Below, piece after piece: positions 1 through 8,503 of a stretch of 45,905 nucleotides of DNA. Position 1 is the first letter of the stretch. The number at the start of each line of letters is the position of its first letter. The notes below the pieces were generated by a model. The model saw nothing but the letters and a program-made list of their open reading frames with translations, was not told the DNA's origin and did no database searches. This DNA is from Clostridiales bacterium (lineage in GTDB: Bacteria > Bacillota > Clostridia > TANB77 > CAG-508): the NCBI GenBank assembly GCA_004553715.1, contig SFKP01000016.1, forward strand, positions 1-45,905, in the 5' to 3' direction. The position numbers were made by a program, and so were the translations under genes.

Positions 1-87
1 GTCGGTTGGACATTTTCTTTTCTTAGGCTAAAGCATGAAAAGAAAAGTGCAACCGACACGTGGAGCTACTAATTTGAAAATTTGGGT
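1..87 (+). repeat. Dispersed hairpin repeat, copy A
   Basis: These 87 bases are identical to 18592-18678, and an inverted, slightly diverged copy lies at 4304-4430. The element is nearly palindromic: outer arms GTCGGTTG/CAACCGAC enclose inner arms CTTTTCTT/AAGAAAAG around a short loop. The copy is cut by the window edge, so its left part is not visible. It lies 77 bases upstream of recJ. Bases 88-164 show no feature I can support. Confidence 0.85.
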
Positions 88-164
88 CTGAACATTAACT
101 AAAAATTTAATAAATTTGTCATAAACACTTTAAAAAAACATCAAAATAATATACAATTATATGT

Positions 165-1848
165 ATGAATAAAAAATGGGAATATTATAAAATTGATAAT
201 AATAAAATAAATGAAATTTCAGAAAAACATAAAATATCAAAACTACTTGCGCAAGTGATATTAAATAGAGGAATTGTTGAAAATGTGGATATATTTTTTA
301 AACCTACACGCGAAGATTTTTACGATCCATTCTTAATGACAGATATGGAAAAGGCAGTAGAACGAATTATAAAAGCTATAAACCAAAAAGAACAAATAGT
401 AATTTTTGGAGATTATGATGTAGATGGGATTACAAGTACAACGGTTTTAAAGAAATTTTTGGAAGATATTGGAGTACAAGCCAAATATACAATACCTAAC
501 AGATTAAGTGAAGGATATGGATTACATAAAGAAGCTCTAAAAACTATAAAAGATGAGGGTGGAAATTTAGTAATTACTGTGGATTGTGGCATTACAGCTA
601 TAGAAGAAGTAGCGTTTGCAAATTCTATCGGACTAGATGTAATTATAACTGATCACCATGAGCCAATAGATGAACTACCTAATGCACTAGCAATAGTTAA
701 TGCTAAAAGAAAAGATTCTATTTATCCTTTTAGAAATTTAGCAGGAGTAGGTACAGTTTTTAAATTAATACAAGCTTTAACTAAAAGATTAGGCCTACCA
801 GATAAGCTATTTTTGCAATATTTAGACATTGTAGCTGTGGGAACAATATCGGATATAGTACCATTAGTAGATGAAAACAGAGTCATTACAAAATTGGGTC
901 TAAAATTACTTAATGAAACAAGAAATATTGGTTTAAAAGAATTAATAAAAATGCTTGGATTCGAAACATTAAATTCATATTCTGTTGCATTTGCAATTGC
1001 TCCAAGGATTAATGCATGTGGCCGTTTAGGGCATGAAAAAGAAGCAGTAAATCTTTTCTTAACAGATAGTGAAGAAGAAGCAAAAGCTATAACATTAAAG
1101 TTATCCCAATACAATACTAAAAGGCAGGCAATAGAAAAGGATATTTTTGAAGATGCAATTCAAAAAATAGAAAAAGAAGATTTGAAAAATAAAAATTCAA
1201 TTATATTATGGGATGAAAATTGGAATCATGGAGTAATAGGAATTGTTGCATCAAGAATTACTGAAAAATTTTCAAAACCAACTATATTAATTGCTTGTGA
1301 AGATGGAATTGGTAAAGGTTCAGGAAGGAGTATCCCATGTTTCGACTTACATGAAGCTTTAAACAAAACAAGTAAATACCTGGAACAATATGGAGGACAT
1401 GCCCTTGCAATAGGTCTAAGTATCAAGCAAGAAAATTTAGAAAAATTCAAAAATGCTTTTGAAGAATATGCAAATACAAAAGAAGTAAAAGAATATATTC
1501 CAACTATTAAAATAGATGCTGAAATTACAGCAAAAGACATAAATATTAATTCTGTTGATGAAATTAAGAAACTTGAACCTTTTGGTGAATCTAATAAAAT
1601 GCCGATATTTATTTATAATAATGTAAAAATCAATTCAATAAGAACATTATCTGAAGGTAGGCACTTAAAATTAAGTTTATGTGATGGCTCTACATTTGTA
1701 GATGCTATTCGGATTTAATTTAGGAGAGATTGCAGATTACTACAAAATAGGAGATAAAGTAGATATAGTTGGAACTTTAGAAGAAAATGTATATAATGGA
1801 GTAAGAAAAGTGCAAATAAAGATTCAGGATATGAGAAAATCAATATAA
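165..1848 (+). CDS. recJ: Single-stranded-DNA-specific exonuclease RecJ, read through a +1 shift at CGG
   Basis: RecJ degrades single-stranded DNA 5' to 3' in recombination and mismatch repair. The protein shows the DHH-family motifs DYDVDG (residues 83-88), VDCG (139-142) and DHH (163-165), and a DHHA1-type segment with GGHA near residue 405. The continuous frame stops at 1716-1718, just after CGG at 1710-1712. Skipping C1710 gives AIGFNLGEIADYY and a natural end at 1848, about 560 residues in all, a normal length for clostridial RecJ. Without the shift the last 45 residues of the C-terminal domain are lost. The ATG at 165 has no clear ribosome binding site. The stop is 15 bases before the rel start, so the two genes are probably co-transcribed. 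Identity is near certain; the shift is inferred. Confidence 0.93.
1710..1713 (+). other. +1 shift site CGG-A in recJ
   Basis: The upstream frame reads ATT CGG ATT TAA. Dropping C1710 gives ATT GGA TTT AAT (I-G-F-N), the expected RecJ sequence. Confidence 0.8.
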
Positions 1849-1863
1849 GAAGGAGCATTGAAT

Positions 1864-4051
1864 ATGGCTGAAAAAGAAATAACAATACAAGATATAATAA
1901 AAAAATTGAAAGTAAATAATAGAAAATCTAATAGCACATTGATTCTAAAAGCATATAAATTTGCTGAAGAGCATCATAGAGGGCAGAAAAGAAATTCTGG
2001 AGAACCATATATTGTTCATCCGTTGGCAGCAGCAGATATTTTAGCAGATTTAAAAATGGATGATGCAACAATTTGTGCAGCTCTTTTGCATGACGTTGTA
2101 GAAGATACTTCTGCTACTAATGAAGATATTATAAAAAATTTCGGAGACGAAATTGCAGAAATGGTTGCAGGGGTTACAAAATTAAGTAAAATCCAATATG
2201 AAACAATAGAAGAAAATCAGATGGAAAATTACAGAAAAATGTTTCTTGCAATGGGTAAAGATATACGAGTTATTTTGATAAAGCTAGCAGATAGACTTCA
2301 TAATATGAGGACTTTGACGTCATTAAAAAGAGATAGACAAATTGCAAATGCTAAAGAAACAATGGATATTTATGCACCACTTGCAAATAGACTTGGTATT
2401 TATTCTTTAAAATGGGAACTAGAAGATTTAGCTTTTAGATATTTAAATCCAGAAGAATATAGAGACTTAGTATTAGGAATAGAGAAAAAAAGAGAAGAAC
2501 GATTAGAATTCATTGATAACATCATGAATGAAATAAAAAAGGAACTAAAAAAAATAAAAATAAATGCAGAAGTGACTCGGGAGGGCAAAGCATTTATATA
2601 GTATTTATAGAAAAATGCAAAGAGACAATATTACTTTAGACCAAGTATATGACTTATTCGCACTTCGTATCATAGTAAATACTGTAAAAGATTGCTACAC
2701 AGCTTTAGGGGTTGTACATGAATTATATAATCCAATGCCAGGAAGATTTAAAGATTATATAGCTGTTCCAAAACCTAATATGTATCAATCAATACATACT
2801 ACTCTAATTGGACCCAATGCTACACCTTTTGAGGTACAAGTACGTACTTGGAAAATGCATCAGGTTGCAGAATACGGTATTGCTGCACATTGGGCATATA
2901 AAGAGGCAAATAAATTTAAAAAATCCAATGTAGTAGTAACAGACGACAAACTTGCTTGGCTTAGAGAAACTTTGGAGTGGCAAAGGGAAACTCAAGATCC
3001 AGAAGAATTTATGAAAACTTTAAAGACAGAACTTTTTGAAGATGAAGTATATGTATTTACTCCAAAAGGAGAAATAAAAACCTTACCAAAAGGTGCAACA
3101 CCAATAGATTTTGCATATTCAATACATGCAGAGGTTGGTCATAAAATGGTAGGTTGCAAAATCAACAGCAAAATGATGCCAATAGTAACAAAATTACAAA
3201 ATGGAGATATTGTAGAGATTATAACATCAGAAACTTCAAAAGGGCCAAGCAGAGATTGGCTAAAACTGGTCAAAAGTCCAAGTGCAAAAACCAAAATAAC
3301 TCAATGGTTTAAAAGAGTGGATAGAGAAAAGAATATTGAGAAAGGAAAAGATATTCTAGAAAAAGAAATTAAGAAAATTGGAATGTCGCATTCTGAATTA
3401 TTCAAGCCAGAATGGGTAGAGGCTACTTTGGATAGATACAATTATCATACTATTGAAGATATGTATTCAAGTATTGGATATGGAGGAATCTCACCAAATA
3501 AAATATTGACAAGGTTATTAGAAGAATATAAAAAAGAAAATGGAGAAGAAATAGCAGAAGAAAAAATACAAAAATTATCTAAAAGTTCACCTAAAAAAAC
3601 ACCAACGTCAGGGGTAATAGTAGAGGGATTAGATAACTGCTTAGTAAGTTTTTCACATTGTTGTAATCCTGTGCCAGGTGATGAAATAATAGGATATATA
3701 ACAAAAGGAAAAGGAGTAGCAATACATAGAGCAGATTGTGTAAATCTTAATGACCTATTATCAGAAGAAGAACGAATTGTTGGAGTAAAATGGTATAATG
3801 CAAAAACAGAAGATGTGTATAATGCAACAATTATAATTTCTTCAAATGATAGAACAGGACTATTATCAGACATTGTAAGAGAAATAATGAATAAAAAAAT
3901 AAATATAATGGCTGTAAATACTAATACTAACCAAGAAAGAATAGCAACGATAGAAATAGAAGTAGAGATAAAAGATACAAATCAATTAAATGATATCATG
4001 AAAGAGTTAAGAAAAGTAGAAAGTGTATTTAATGTTGAGAGAAAAAAATAA
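1864..4051 (+). CDS. rel: Bifunctional (p)ppGpp synthetase/hydrolase, interrupted by a +1 shift at CGG
   Basis: Rel makes and degrades the stringent-response alarmone. Order of parts: HD hydrolase domain with HDVVED at residues 76-81 and LADRLHNMRTL; a RelA/SpoT synthetase domain starting at GRAKHLYSIYRKM; a TGS domain (VYVFTPKGEIKTLPKGATPID); and a C-terminal ACT domain. The first frame ends at 2601, and the synthetase half continues in the +1 frame from 2579. Skipping C2578 of the in-frame CGG joins T to GRAKHLYSIYRKM exactly as in the family, giving about 728 residues, the usual length. ATG 1864 is preferred over TTG 1858 because GGAG lies 8 bases before it. The shift falls on the boundary between hydrolase and synthetase domains, so shift efficiency could set the ratio of the two activities (speculative). 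Confidence 0.95.
2578..2581 (+). other. +1 shift site CGG-G in rel
   Basis: The upstream frame reads ACT CGG GAG GGC. Dropping C2578 gives ACT GGG AGG GCA AAG CAT (T-G-R-A-K-H), the conserved start of the synthetase domain. Confidence 0.85.
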
Positions 4052-4129
4052 GTAGGAAACTATATCCACATGGAATTTGGGTATTTTTAAAACATTGGGA
4101 AAAATTTATAAAATAAGATGAAATTTTAT

Positions 4130-4158
4130 TTGACTTTTTCATATAATTTTTGTATAAT
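4130..4158 (+). promoter_or_regulatory. Sigma-A promoter of candidate small RNA
   Basis: TTGACT at 4130-4135 and TATAAT at 4153-4158 are separated by 17 bases. No open frame follows; a terminator lies about 85 bases downstream. Confidence 0.7.
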
Positions 4159-4164
4159 AAACAT

Positions 4165-4250
4165 AGAAAATGACAATTCCACAAACGTGGTTTTGCCAGA
4201 TACGTTGAGAAAACTCACATCTACCTTGCAAAGTACAGATGTGAGTTTTT
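4165..4250 (+). ncRNA. Candidate small RNA between rel and tRNA-Met
   Basis: A strong promoter (4130-4158) and an intrinsic terminator (arms ACTCACATCT 4213-4222 and AGATGTGAGT 4237-4246, then Ts) bracket about 85 bases. The interior has a small hairpin, CCAC-AAAC-GTGG (about 4179-4190). A 78-codon frame overlaps it but has no ribosome binding site, crosses the terminator and runs into the repeat, so I do not call it a gene. I recognise no known RNA family. It could also be a terminated leader that once controlled a gene displaced by the repeat. Confidence 0.45.
4213..4250 (+). terminator. Intrinsic terminator
   Basis: A ten-base-pair stem, ACTCACATCT/AGATGTGAGT, is followed by a T run. It ends the candidate small RNA and would also stop transcripts leaving rel. 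Confidence 0.8.
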
Positions 4251-4303
4251 ATTATTTATGTAGTTGCTTATCAACCCAGTTCTTATACAGAACTGTTGCT
4301 AAG

Positions 4304-4430
4304 TTCAAATTAGTAGCTCCACGTATCGGTTGCACTTTTCTTTTCGTGCTTTAGCCTAAGAAAAGAAAATGTTCAACCGACAGCAAGATGGAGCGGATTA
4401 TATATTAATTAGTCTGAACTGTAACAAAAA
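4304..4430 (-). repeat. Dispersed hairpin repeat, copy B (inverted)
   Basis: The reverse complement matches copy C (18543-18678) with a few substitutions, including the GTCGGTTG...CAACCGA hairpin and the flank containing ACAGTTCAGACTAATTAATA. It lies just upstream of the tRNA-Met promoter. A separate hairpin, CAGTTCT-TATAC-AGAACTG, abuts it at about 4278-4296. Confidence 0.85.
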
Positions 4431-4454
4431 AATTCAAAATATAAACCTAAAATG

Positions 4455-4483
4455 TTGACAAACCTATTAAATTCAAGTATAAT
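4455..4483 (+). promoter_or_regulatory. Promoter of tRNA-Met
   Basis: TTGACA at 4455-4460 and TATAAT at 4478-4483 have 17-base spacing, 14 bases before the mature tRNA. Confidence 0.8.
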
Positions 4484-4496
4484 AGGTAAAGTCGAT

Positions 4497-4573
4497 GGCG
4501 AAGTAGCTCAGTTGGCTAGAGCATTCGGTTCATACCCGAAGGGTCATGTGTTCGAATCACATCTTCGCTACCA
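4497..4573 (+). tRNA. tRNA-Met (CAT), elongator type
   Basis: This is a 77-base cloverleaf with a 7-bp acceptor stem (GGCGAAG with CTTCGCT, one G-T pair), anticodon CAT in the loop TTCATAC, T arm GTGTTCGAATCACA and encoded CCA. It lacks the initiator-type acceptor. It stands alone between its own promoter and a terminator. Confidence 0.93.
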
Positions 4574-4574
4574 T

Positions 4575-4618
4575 AAAAAGCAAGACATTTCAATATATTT
4601 TGAAATGTCTTGCTTTTT
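4575..4618 (+). terminator. Terminator of tRNA-Met
   Basis: A long perfect hairpin (arms AAAAAGCAAGACATTTCA and its complement) ends in TTTTT directly after the tRNA. The A-rich 5' arm makes it potentially bidirectional. Confidence 0.85.
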
Positions 4619-4681
4619 AAATATATAAAAAATGAAATTATTAAAAGTAAAATAAAAAACACTATAAACACAATAAATTAT

Positions 4682-5021
4682 TTTCAAAAAGCATCAAAAA
4701 TAAACAAAACAATAAATCTATGGCATAAAGAGCTAAAGAAAAAAGTTTATATTAACTTCAATAGATGATTTAATTAAAAATATGCCAATAAAAGAAGATT
4801 TTATTGAAAATATAATCTTAACTGAAGAAAAAAAGCTTCTTTATAGAAAAATAGAACAATTAGGTAGTCCATTAACAGAGTTAGTAAAACTTCGCATTAT
4901 AATGAATTTTAGTTTTCAAGAAATAGGAGGAATTTTAAAATATCACATTGATACAACTAAAATAACGCCAAAAAATTTTATGACAGAAATATATAATATT
5001 ATTCAAAAAGGAGATTGTTAA
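4682..5021 (+). pseudogene. Remnant of an ECF-type sigma factor (region 4)
   Basis: The intact 79-codon frame (ATG 4782) carries a segment like sigma region 4: LYRKIEQLGSPLTELVKLRI followed by MNFSFQEIGGIL. Upstream of it, a different frame reads WHKELKKKVYIN (from about 4721), which resembles the linker after region 2, and then the frame of 4782 reads LTSIDDLIKNMP. This implies an old +1 frame break around 4742-4752, with no CGG there, and loss of the N-terminal part. ATG 4782 has no good ribosome binding site. The stop at 5021 is one base before the next start, as expected for a sigma factor paired with a membrane partner. Family assignment is tentative. Confidence 0.4.
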
Positions 5022-5022
5022 A

Positions 5023-5721
5023 ATGAATAAAAAAAATGATAAAGTATATTTAAAAATAGATACACGAAACGTAGATAGATTTGCAACATTTGTTAAATTG
5101 TTATATTTTTTCTTGATTCTTATTATAGTTGTTTTAATAATTGGCACATTGTTTTTAGCTGGTAAAACTATATATAATTATTATCATAATATTGAAAGAA
5201 GATTAAATCCTAATGTGTTAGATGAATTAGAAGATAAATATAGCAAAGATTTTAAAATAGTTGATGTTTCTACCGATGAAGACGGTTTTGGTGTATATAC
5301 ATTATATTACAAAGAAGATAAAAATGTTATTTTCAATGTGGTAAAAGATAAAACGACAAGGACAATATATGACGATTTTAATTATAGATATAAGAAATAC
5401 TATATTGAAAATTGCAATGATGCCAATATAAAAAACAATTTGCGAATTAAAGAGAATTACACAGAAGTAAACGGATGTCAAATACTGGTTGAATATGAAT
5501 ACTGGTTTGAAATATCAAGCTATAATGATATAGAAACTGCAACTAACAATGTATATGCTTTGTATAACTATTTTTTAAATAATGCAAAAAACCCATATAT
5601 TTTAATAGTTGGTGGAATTATTAGACAAAATAATTATGTTTCAAATGTTTCTTTTGAATATGGAAAAGATAAGCAAATATTTTTAAAAGAAATGCAAAAT
5701 GATTACAGTAAATACTTTTAA
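5023..5721 (+). CDS. Single-pass membrane protein, unknown
   Basis: The 232-residue protein has a short basic cytoplasmic tail, one membrane helix at about residues 27-48 (LLYFFLILIIVVLIIGTLFL) and an extracytoplasmic domain rich in Tyr, Asn and Asp. I recognise no catalytic motif. AAGGAG precedes the ATG at a normal distance. It follows the sigma remnant by one base, so it may be what is left of a sigma/anti-sigma-like pair. There is no zinc-finger anti-sigma motif in the cytoplasmic tail, so that role is only a guess. Confidence 0.7.
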   Translation: MNKKNDKVYLKIDTRNVDRFATFVKLLYFFLILIIVVLIIGTLFLAGKTIYNYYHNIERRLNPNVLDELEDKYSKDFKIVDVSTDEDGFGVYTLYYKEDKNVIFNVVKDKTTRTIYDDFNYRYKKYYIENCNDANIKNNLRIKENYTEVNGCQILVEYEYWFEISSYNDIETATNNVYALYNYFLNNAKNPYILIVGGIIRQNNYVSNVSFEYGKDKQIFLKEMQNDYSKYF

Positions 5722-5750
5722 TGACCTGGAAAATATCTAGGTCATTTTTA
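5720..5750. terminator. Bidirectional terminator between convergent genes
   Basis: A stem AATGACCT/AGGTCATT is followed by T on the plus strand and lies between the stops of the plus-strand membrane protein and the minus-strand small protein. Confidence 0.65.
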
Positions 5751-5765
5751 TTAAATTCAAAATTT

Positions 5766-5948
5766 CTAATCTTTTTTTCCTTTTGGTATAATTATTTTCT
5801 TTTTATCCTTTTCTAACTTTGGCTTGGCACAATTTAAATGTTCAAAAACTTCTGAAATTTCTAATTCACTACCATCACCAGCAGATACTTCTAAATCTAT
5901 TTTTGAAACATCATCTTGCTCTAAGTCTTTATTTTCATCATTTTCCAT
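5766..5948 (-). CDS. Small acidic protein, unknown
   Basis: This is a 60-residue soluble protein starting MENDENKDLEQDD and ending in a lysine-rich tail (KKKIIIPKGKKD). The start at 5948 is chosen because GGGGTGAT lies about 7-14 bases upstream on the minus strand. A longer reading to 5996 would add a hydrophobic N terminus without a ribosome binding site. I recognise no domain. It is transcribed divergently from scpB. Confidence 0.55.
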   Translation of the reverse strand: MENDENKDLEQDDVSKIDLEVSAGDGSELEISEVFEHLNCAKPKLEKDKKKIIIPKGKKD

Positions 5949-6071
5949 AATTATTATCACCCCAAGATATAATAATATATAAAAAAATAATATCACAAAA
6001 AAATAAAATTGTCAAAAGCTTGACACCAAAATCTTTTCGTGTGATAATTAAAAGTATTAAAGGAGCAGAAT

Positions 6072-6626
6072 ATGGAGATAGAAAAAATAAAATCAATAAT
6101 AGAAGCAATACTTTTTGCAGCTGGAAGAATTGTTGAAACAAAGGAATTAATGATGATGACAGAACTTCCAAGAGAAGATATTGAAAAAATTATATATGAT
6201 ATGAATAATGATAATAAAAATAGAGGGTTAGAGATTATAAAAGTAGAAGATGGATATCAGCTAGCTACAAAAAAAGAGTATTATGATTATATATATCCAT
6301 TGTTTGATAATAGAGGAGTGCCAAACTTGTCAAATGCAGCAATGGAAACACTTGCAATTATCGCATATAATCCTAAAATTACAAGATCAGAAATTGAAAA
6401 TATCAGAGGAGTAAATTCTGATGGTACTATATATAAATTATTAGAATTTAATTTGATTGAAGAAGCGGGCAAAATGGATGCACCGGGTAGACCAACGATG
6501 TATAAAACAACAAAAGATTTTTTGAAAGTATTTGGAGTTAGTTCATTAGATGAGTTACCAAAACTTCCAAAATATAAGCTTGATGAAAATGAGCAAATCG
6601 TAATAGATGAAATTATAGAAAAGTAA
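6072..6626 (+). CDS. scpB: Segregation and condensation protein ScpB
   Basis: ScpB pairs with the kleisin ScpA on SMC and helps chromosome compaction and segregation. The 184 residues show the typical double winged-helix sequence: IKSIIEAILFAAGRIV at the start, LSNAAMETLAIIAYN and the signature PGRPTMYKTTKDFLKVFG. The length is normal for the family. AAAGGAG lies just before ATG 6072. scpA is not next to it in this window, which is less usual; the upstream neighbour is on the other strand, so scpB has its own promoter (a TTGACA at about 6021 is a candidate -35). Confidence 0.93.
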   Translation: MEIEKIKSIIEAILFAAGRIVETKELMMMTELPREDIEKIIYDMNNDNKNRGLEIIKVEDGYQLATKKEYYDYIYPLFDNRGVPNLSNAAMETLAIIAYNPKITRSEIENIRGVNSDGTIYKLLEFNLIEEAGKMDAPGRPTMYKTTKDFLKVFGVSSLDELPKLPKYKLDENEQIVIDEIIEK

Positions 6627-6680
6627 GTAATAGGTGGAGAAATGATTGAAAGCTAAAATATTATATAAGGAGGAAATTTA

Positions 6681-8320
6681 ATGAAAGACCAAAGAGGAAT
6701 TACTTTAATGTCGTTAATGATATATATAATTGTTACTATACTAGTAATAGCTACTCTTACAACAATAATGAGTTATTTTTCAAAAAATCTTACAGAAATA
6801 ATAGGACAAGATGATTCTATTATAGAAATAGATAAGATTAATATATCATTCCTAAAAGAAGTAAAAAAGACAAATAATAGTATAACTGCAATTTCAGATG
6901 ATATGAGTACTATTATTTTTACAACAGGAAATAGTTATACTTTTAAAAATAATGGTATTTACTTAAATGATAATATACAAATAGCTGAAAAAATAAAAAA
7001 TTGTAAATTTGGGCAAGCACAAGAAAATGGAAAAGAAATAGCACAGCTAATCATAGAAACGAAAAATAAGACATATATAAAAGAATTTGTATTAAGCAAT
7101 CAAATAGAAAATAATAGAGGGTTAGAAGAAACAGATTATACATCTTTAAGATTACCGTTATTAGCAGGCAAAAGAGTTGAAAAAAATACTGACTATGTTG
7201 ATAATAGAGGAAAAGTGGCAATAGTTCCAGCGGGTTTTACAATATCTAAGATAGAAAGTGAGACAAGCATTAATGGAGGATTAGTAATATATGATATACC
7301 AACAAAAAAAGCAGGAAAAGATGAAGGAATGACAGATGAAGAAATAGCAAAAATTGATTGGGCTAATGCAGATGAAGTATTAAAATTACAAAAAACATAT
7401 AGTCAATTTGTATGGATACCAGTAGATGATATAAATGATATGTTCATGTGCCAAAACAAAGGAAGCACAGTAGATAAAAAAATATACGATATTGAAACTT
7501 GTGCAATAGTATTAGATGAAACGGAATTGTGAATTAATGGCAGGTTGCCTTTATGAGTGGAGTTCTAGCACAGGGAAAGCTATATTATCACCAACTACAT
7601 ATACTGCAAATAGTGGTTTTAGCGAGCCAAATATAACAAGCTATGATAATAAAACTACAAATTTAGAATATTTAAATAGCATATTAGGAACAACTTATGA
7701 AGTTGATGACAATAAATTCAAAGAAGATTTACAAAAAGAATATAATGAAATAGTAAAAAGTGTAAAAGAGAATGGGGGATTCTGGGTAGGACGATATGAA
7801 ACAAGTGGAATGACAGAGACAACAAGTAGTAAAAGCAATAGTGTAAAGTCTATAGCAGGAGAAATTCCATCAGTAGATATTAATTGGTATTATATGTATG
7901 CAGAGCAAAAACAGTATGCTTTAAATAAGGGGCTACTTGGAGGAATGATTCAAGGAGCAGCACAATGCCAAGCATTAAAATTTATAGCAAATGGGAAAAG
8001 ACCAGATGGAGTTTCCTATACTGTAGCAACAGCAGAAAATGTAGGCCATTCTTTTTCATCAAAATATCAAACAGGTGGATCAAATTACATTACAGAAGCA
8101 ACAGAACTATATAACGATGTATCACAAAATATATATGATTTAGAAGGGAATGTATTAGAGTGGAGCACAGGGGCCGACAATGCCATCGGTCGTGCTTATC
8201 GCGGAGGTTGCTACTACGCCAGCAATCCTGCTTCTTATTGCAATGGAACTCTTCCAGACTACAGCAATTATGATCTACGGCTCTAGAATGGTACTTTATA
8301 TTAAAGAAAATAATATTTAA
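6681..8320 (+). CDS. Prepilin-leader/FGE-domain surface protein with two frame breaks
   Basis: The N terminus is a prepilin-like leader, DQRGITLMSL followed by a hydrophobic helix, lacking the usual Glu five residues after the cleavage Gly. From about residue 150 it becomes an FGE-sulfatase (C-type-lectin-fold) domain: FVWIPV, GGFWVGRYETSG, DLEGNVLEWS, YRGGCYY. The first frame stops at 7532 and the second, from about 7525, at 8286. The second break is an in-frame CGG (8278-8280); skipping its C gives GSRMVLYIKENNI, the ending expected for this fold, and a stop at 8320. The first break (7519-7530) needs a +1 change but does not put CGG in the upstream frame, so it may be an ordinary indel. AAGGAGG precedes the start. 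The total is about 545 residues. The C-terminal about 40 codons differ sharply in base use from the rest of the gene. Confidence 0.75.
7519..7530 (+). other. Frame break in the FGE-domain gene that does not fit the CGG rule
   Basis: The upstream frame reads GAT GAA ACG GAA TTG TGA; downstream homology (NCELMAGCLYEW) is in the +1 frame. A CGG trinucleotide is present at 7522-7524, but in the downstream phase, not the upstream one. A plain indel is as likely as recoding. Confidence 0.6.
8160..8290 (+). other. Candidate diversity-generating-retroelement variable region
   Basis: The 3' end of the FGE-domain gene is visibly richer in G+C than its surroundings. Nearly every codon here ends in C or T: GAC, GCC, ATC, GGT, CGT, TGC, TAC, AGC, CCT, TCT, CTT. 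That is the pattern produced when AAC/AAT codons of a template repeat are mutagenised at adenines. The position (last about 40 codons of a C-type-lectin-fold domain) is the usual place for such regions. No reverse transcriptase or template repeat is present in this window, so the template would be elsewhere. Confidence 0.5.
8278..8281 (+). other. +1 shift site CGG-C in the FGE-domain gene
   Basis: The upstream frame reads GAT CTA CGG CTC TAG. Dropping C8278 gives GGC TCT AGA ATG GTA (G-S-R-M-V), the expected C-terminal strand of the domain. Confidence 0.7.
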
Positions 8321-8324
8321 ATTA

Positions 8325-8364
8325 AAAAGGTAAGTTAATTATTAACGCAAGCTTACCTTTTTTT
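8325..8364 (+). terminator. Intrinsic terminator after the FGE-domain gene
   Basis: AAAAGGTAAG and CTTACCTTTT form a stem followed by a T run, five bases after the recoded stop at 8320. Confidence 0.75.
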
Positions 8365-8503
8365 CTTTTAAATCTTGACAATGTTAAAGATAAAAGGTAA
8401 AATATAAAGGTACAGAAATAAAAATATATTCTAAAATAAACAAAATTAGTATATAAATAAATCTGAACATTGAAATTTTAATAGAAAAAGAGGTGCATTA
8501 TTT

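Noticed and set aside
4118..4354. 78-codon frame between rel and tRNA-Met
   Set aside because: No ribosome binding site; it crosses a terminator and the hairpin repeat.
8160..8290. Reverse transcriptase or template repeat nearby
   Set aside because: No frame in the window shows reverse transcriptase motifs, and no second copy of the variable-region sequence is visible here.
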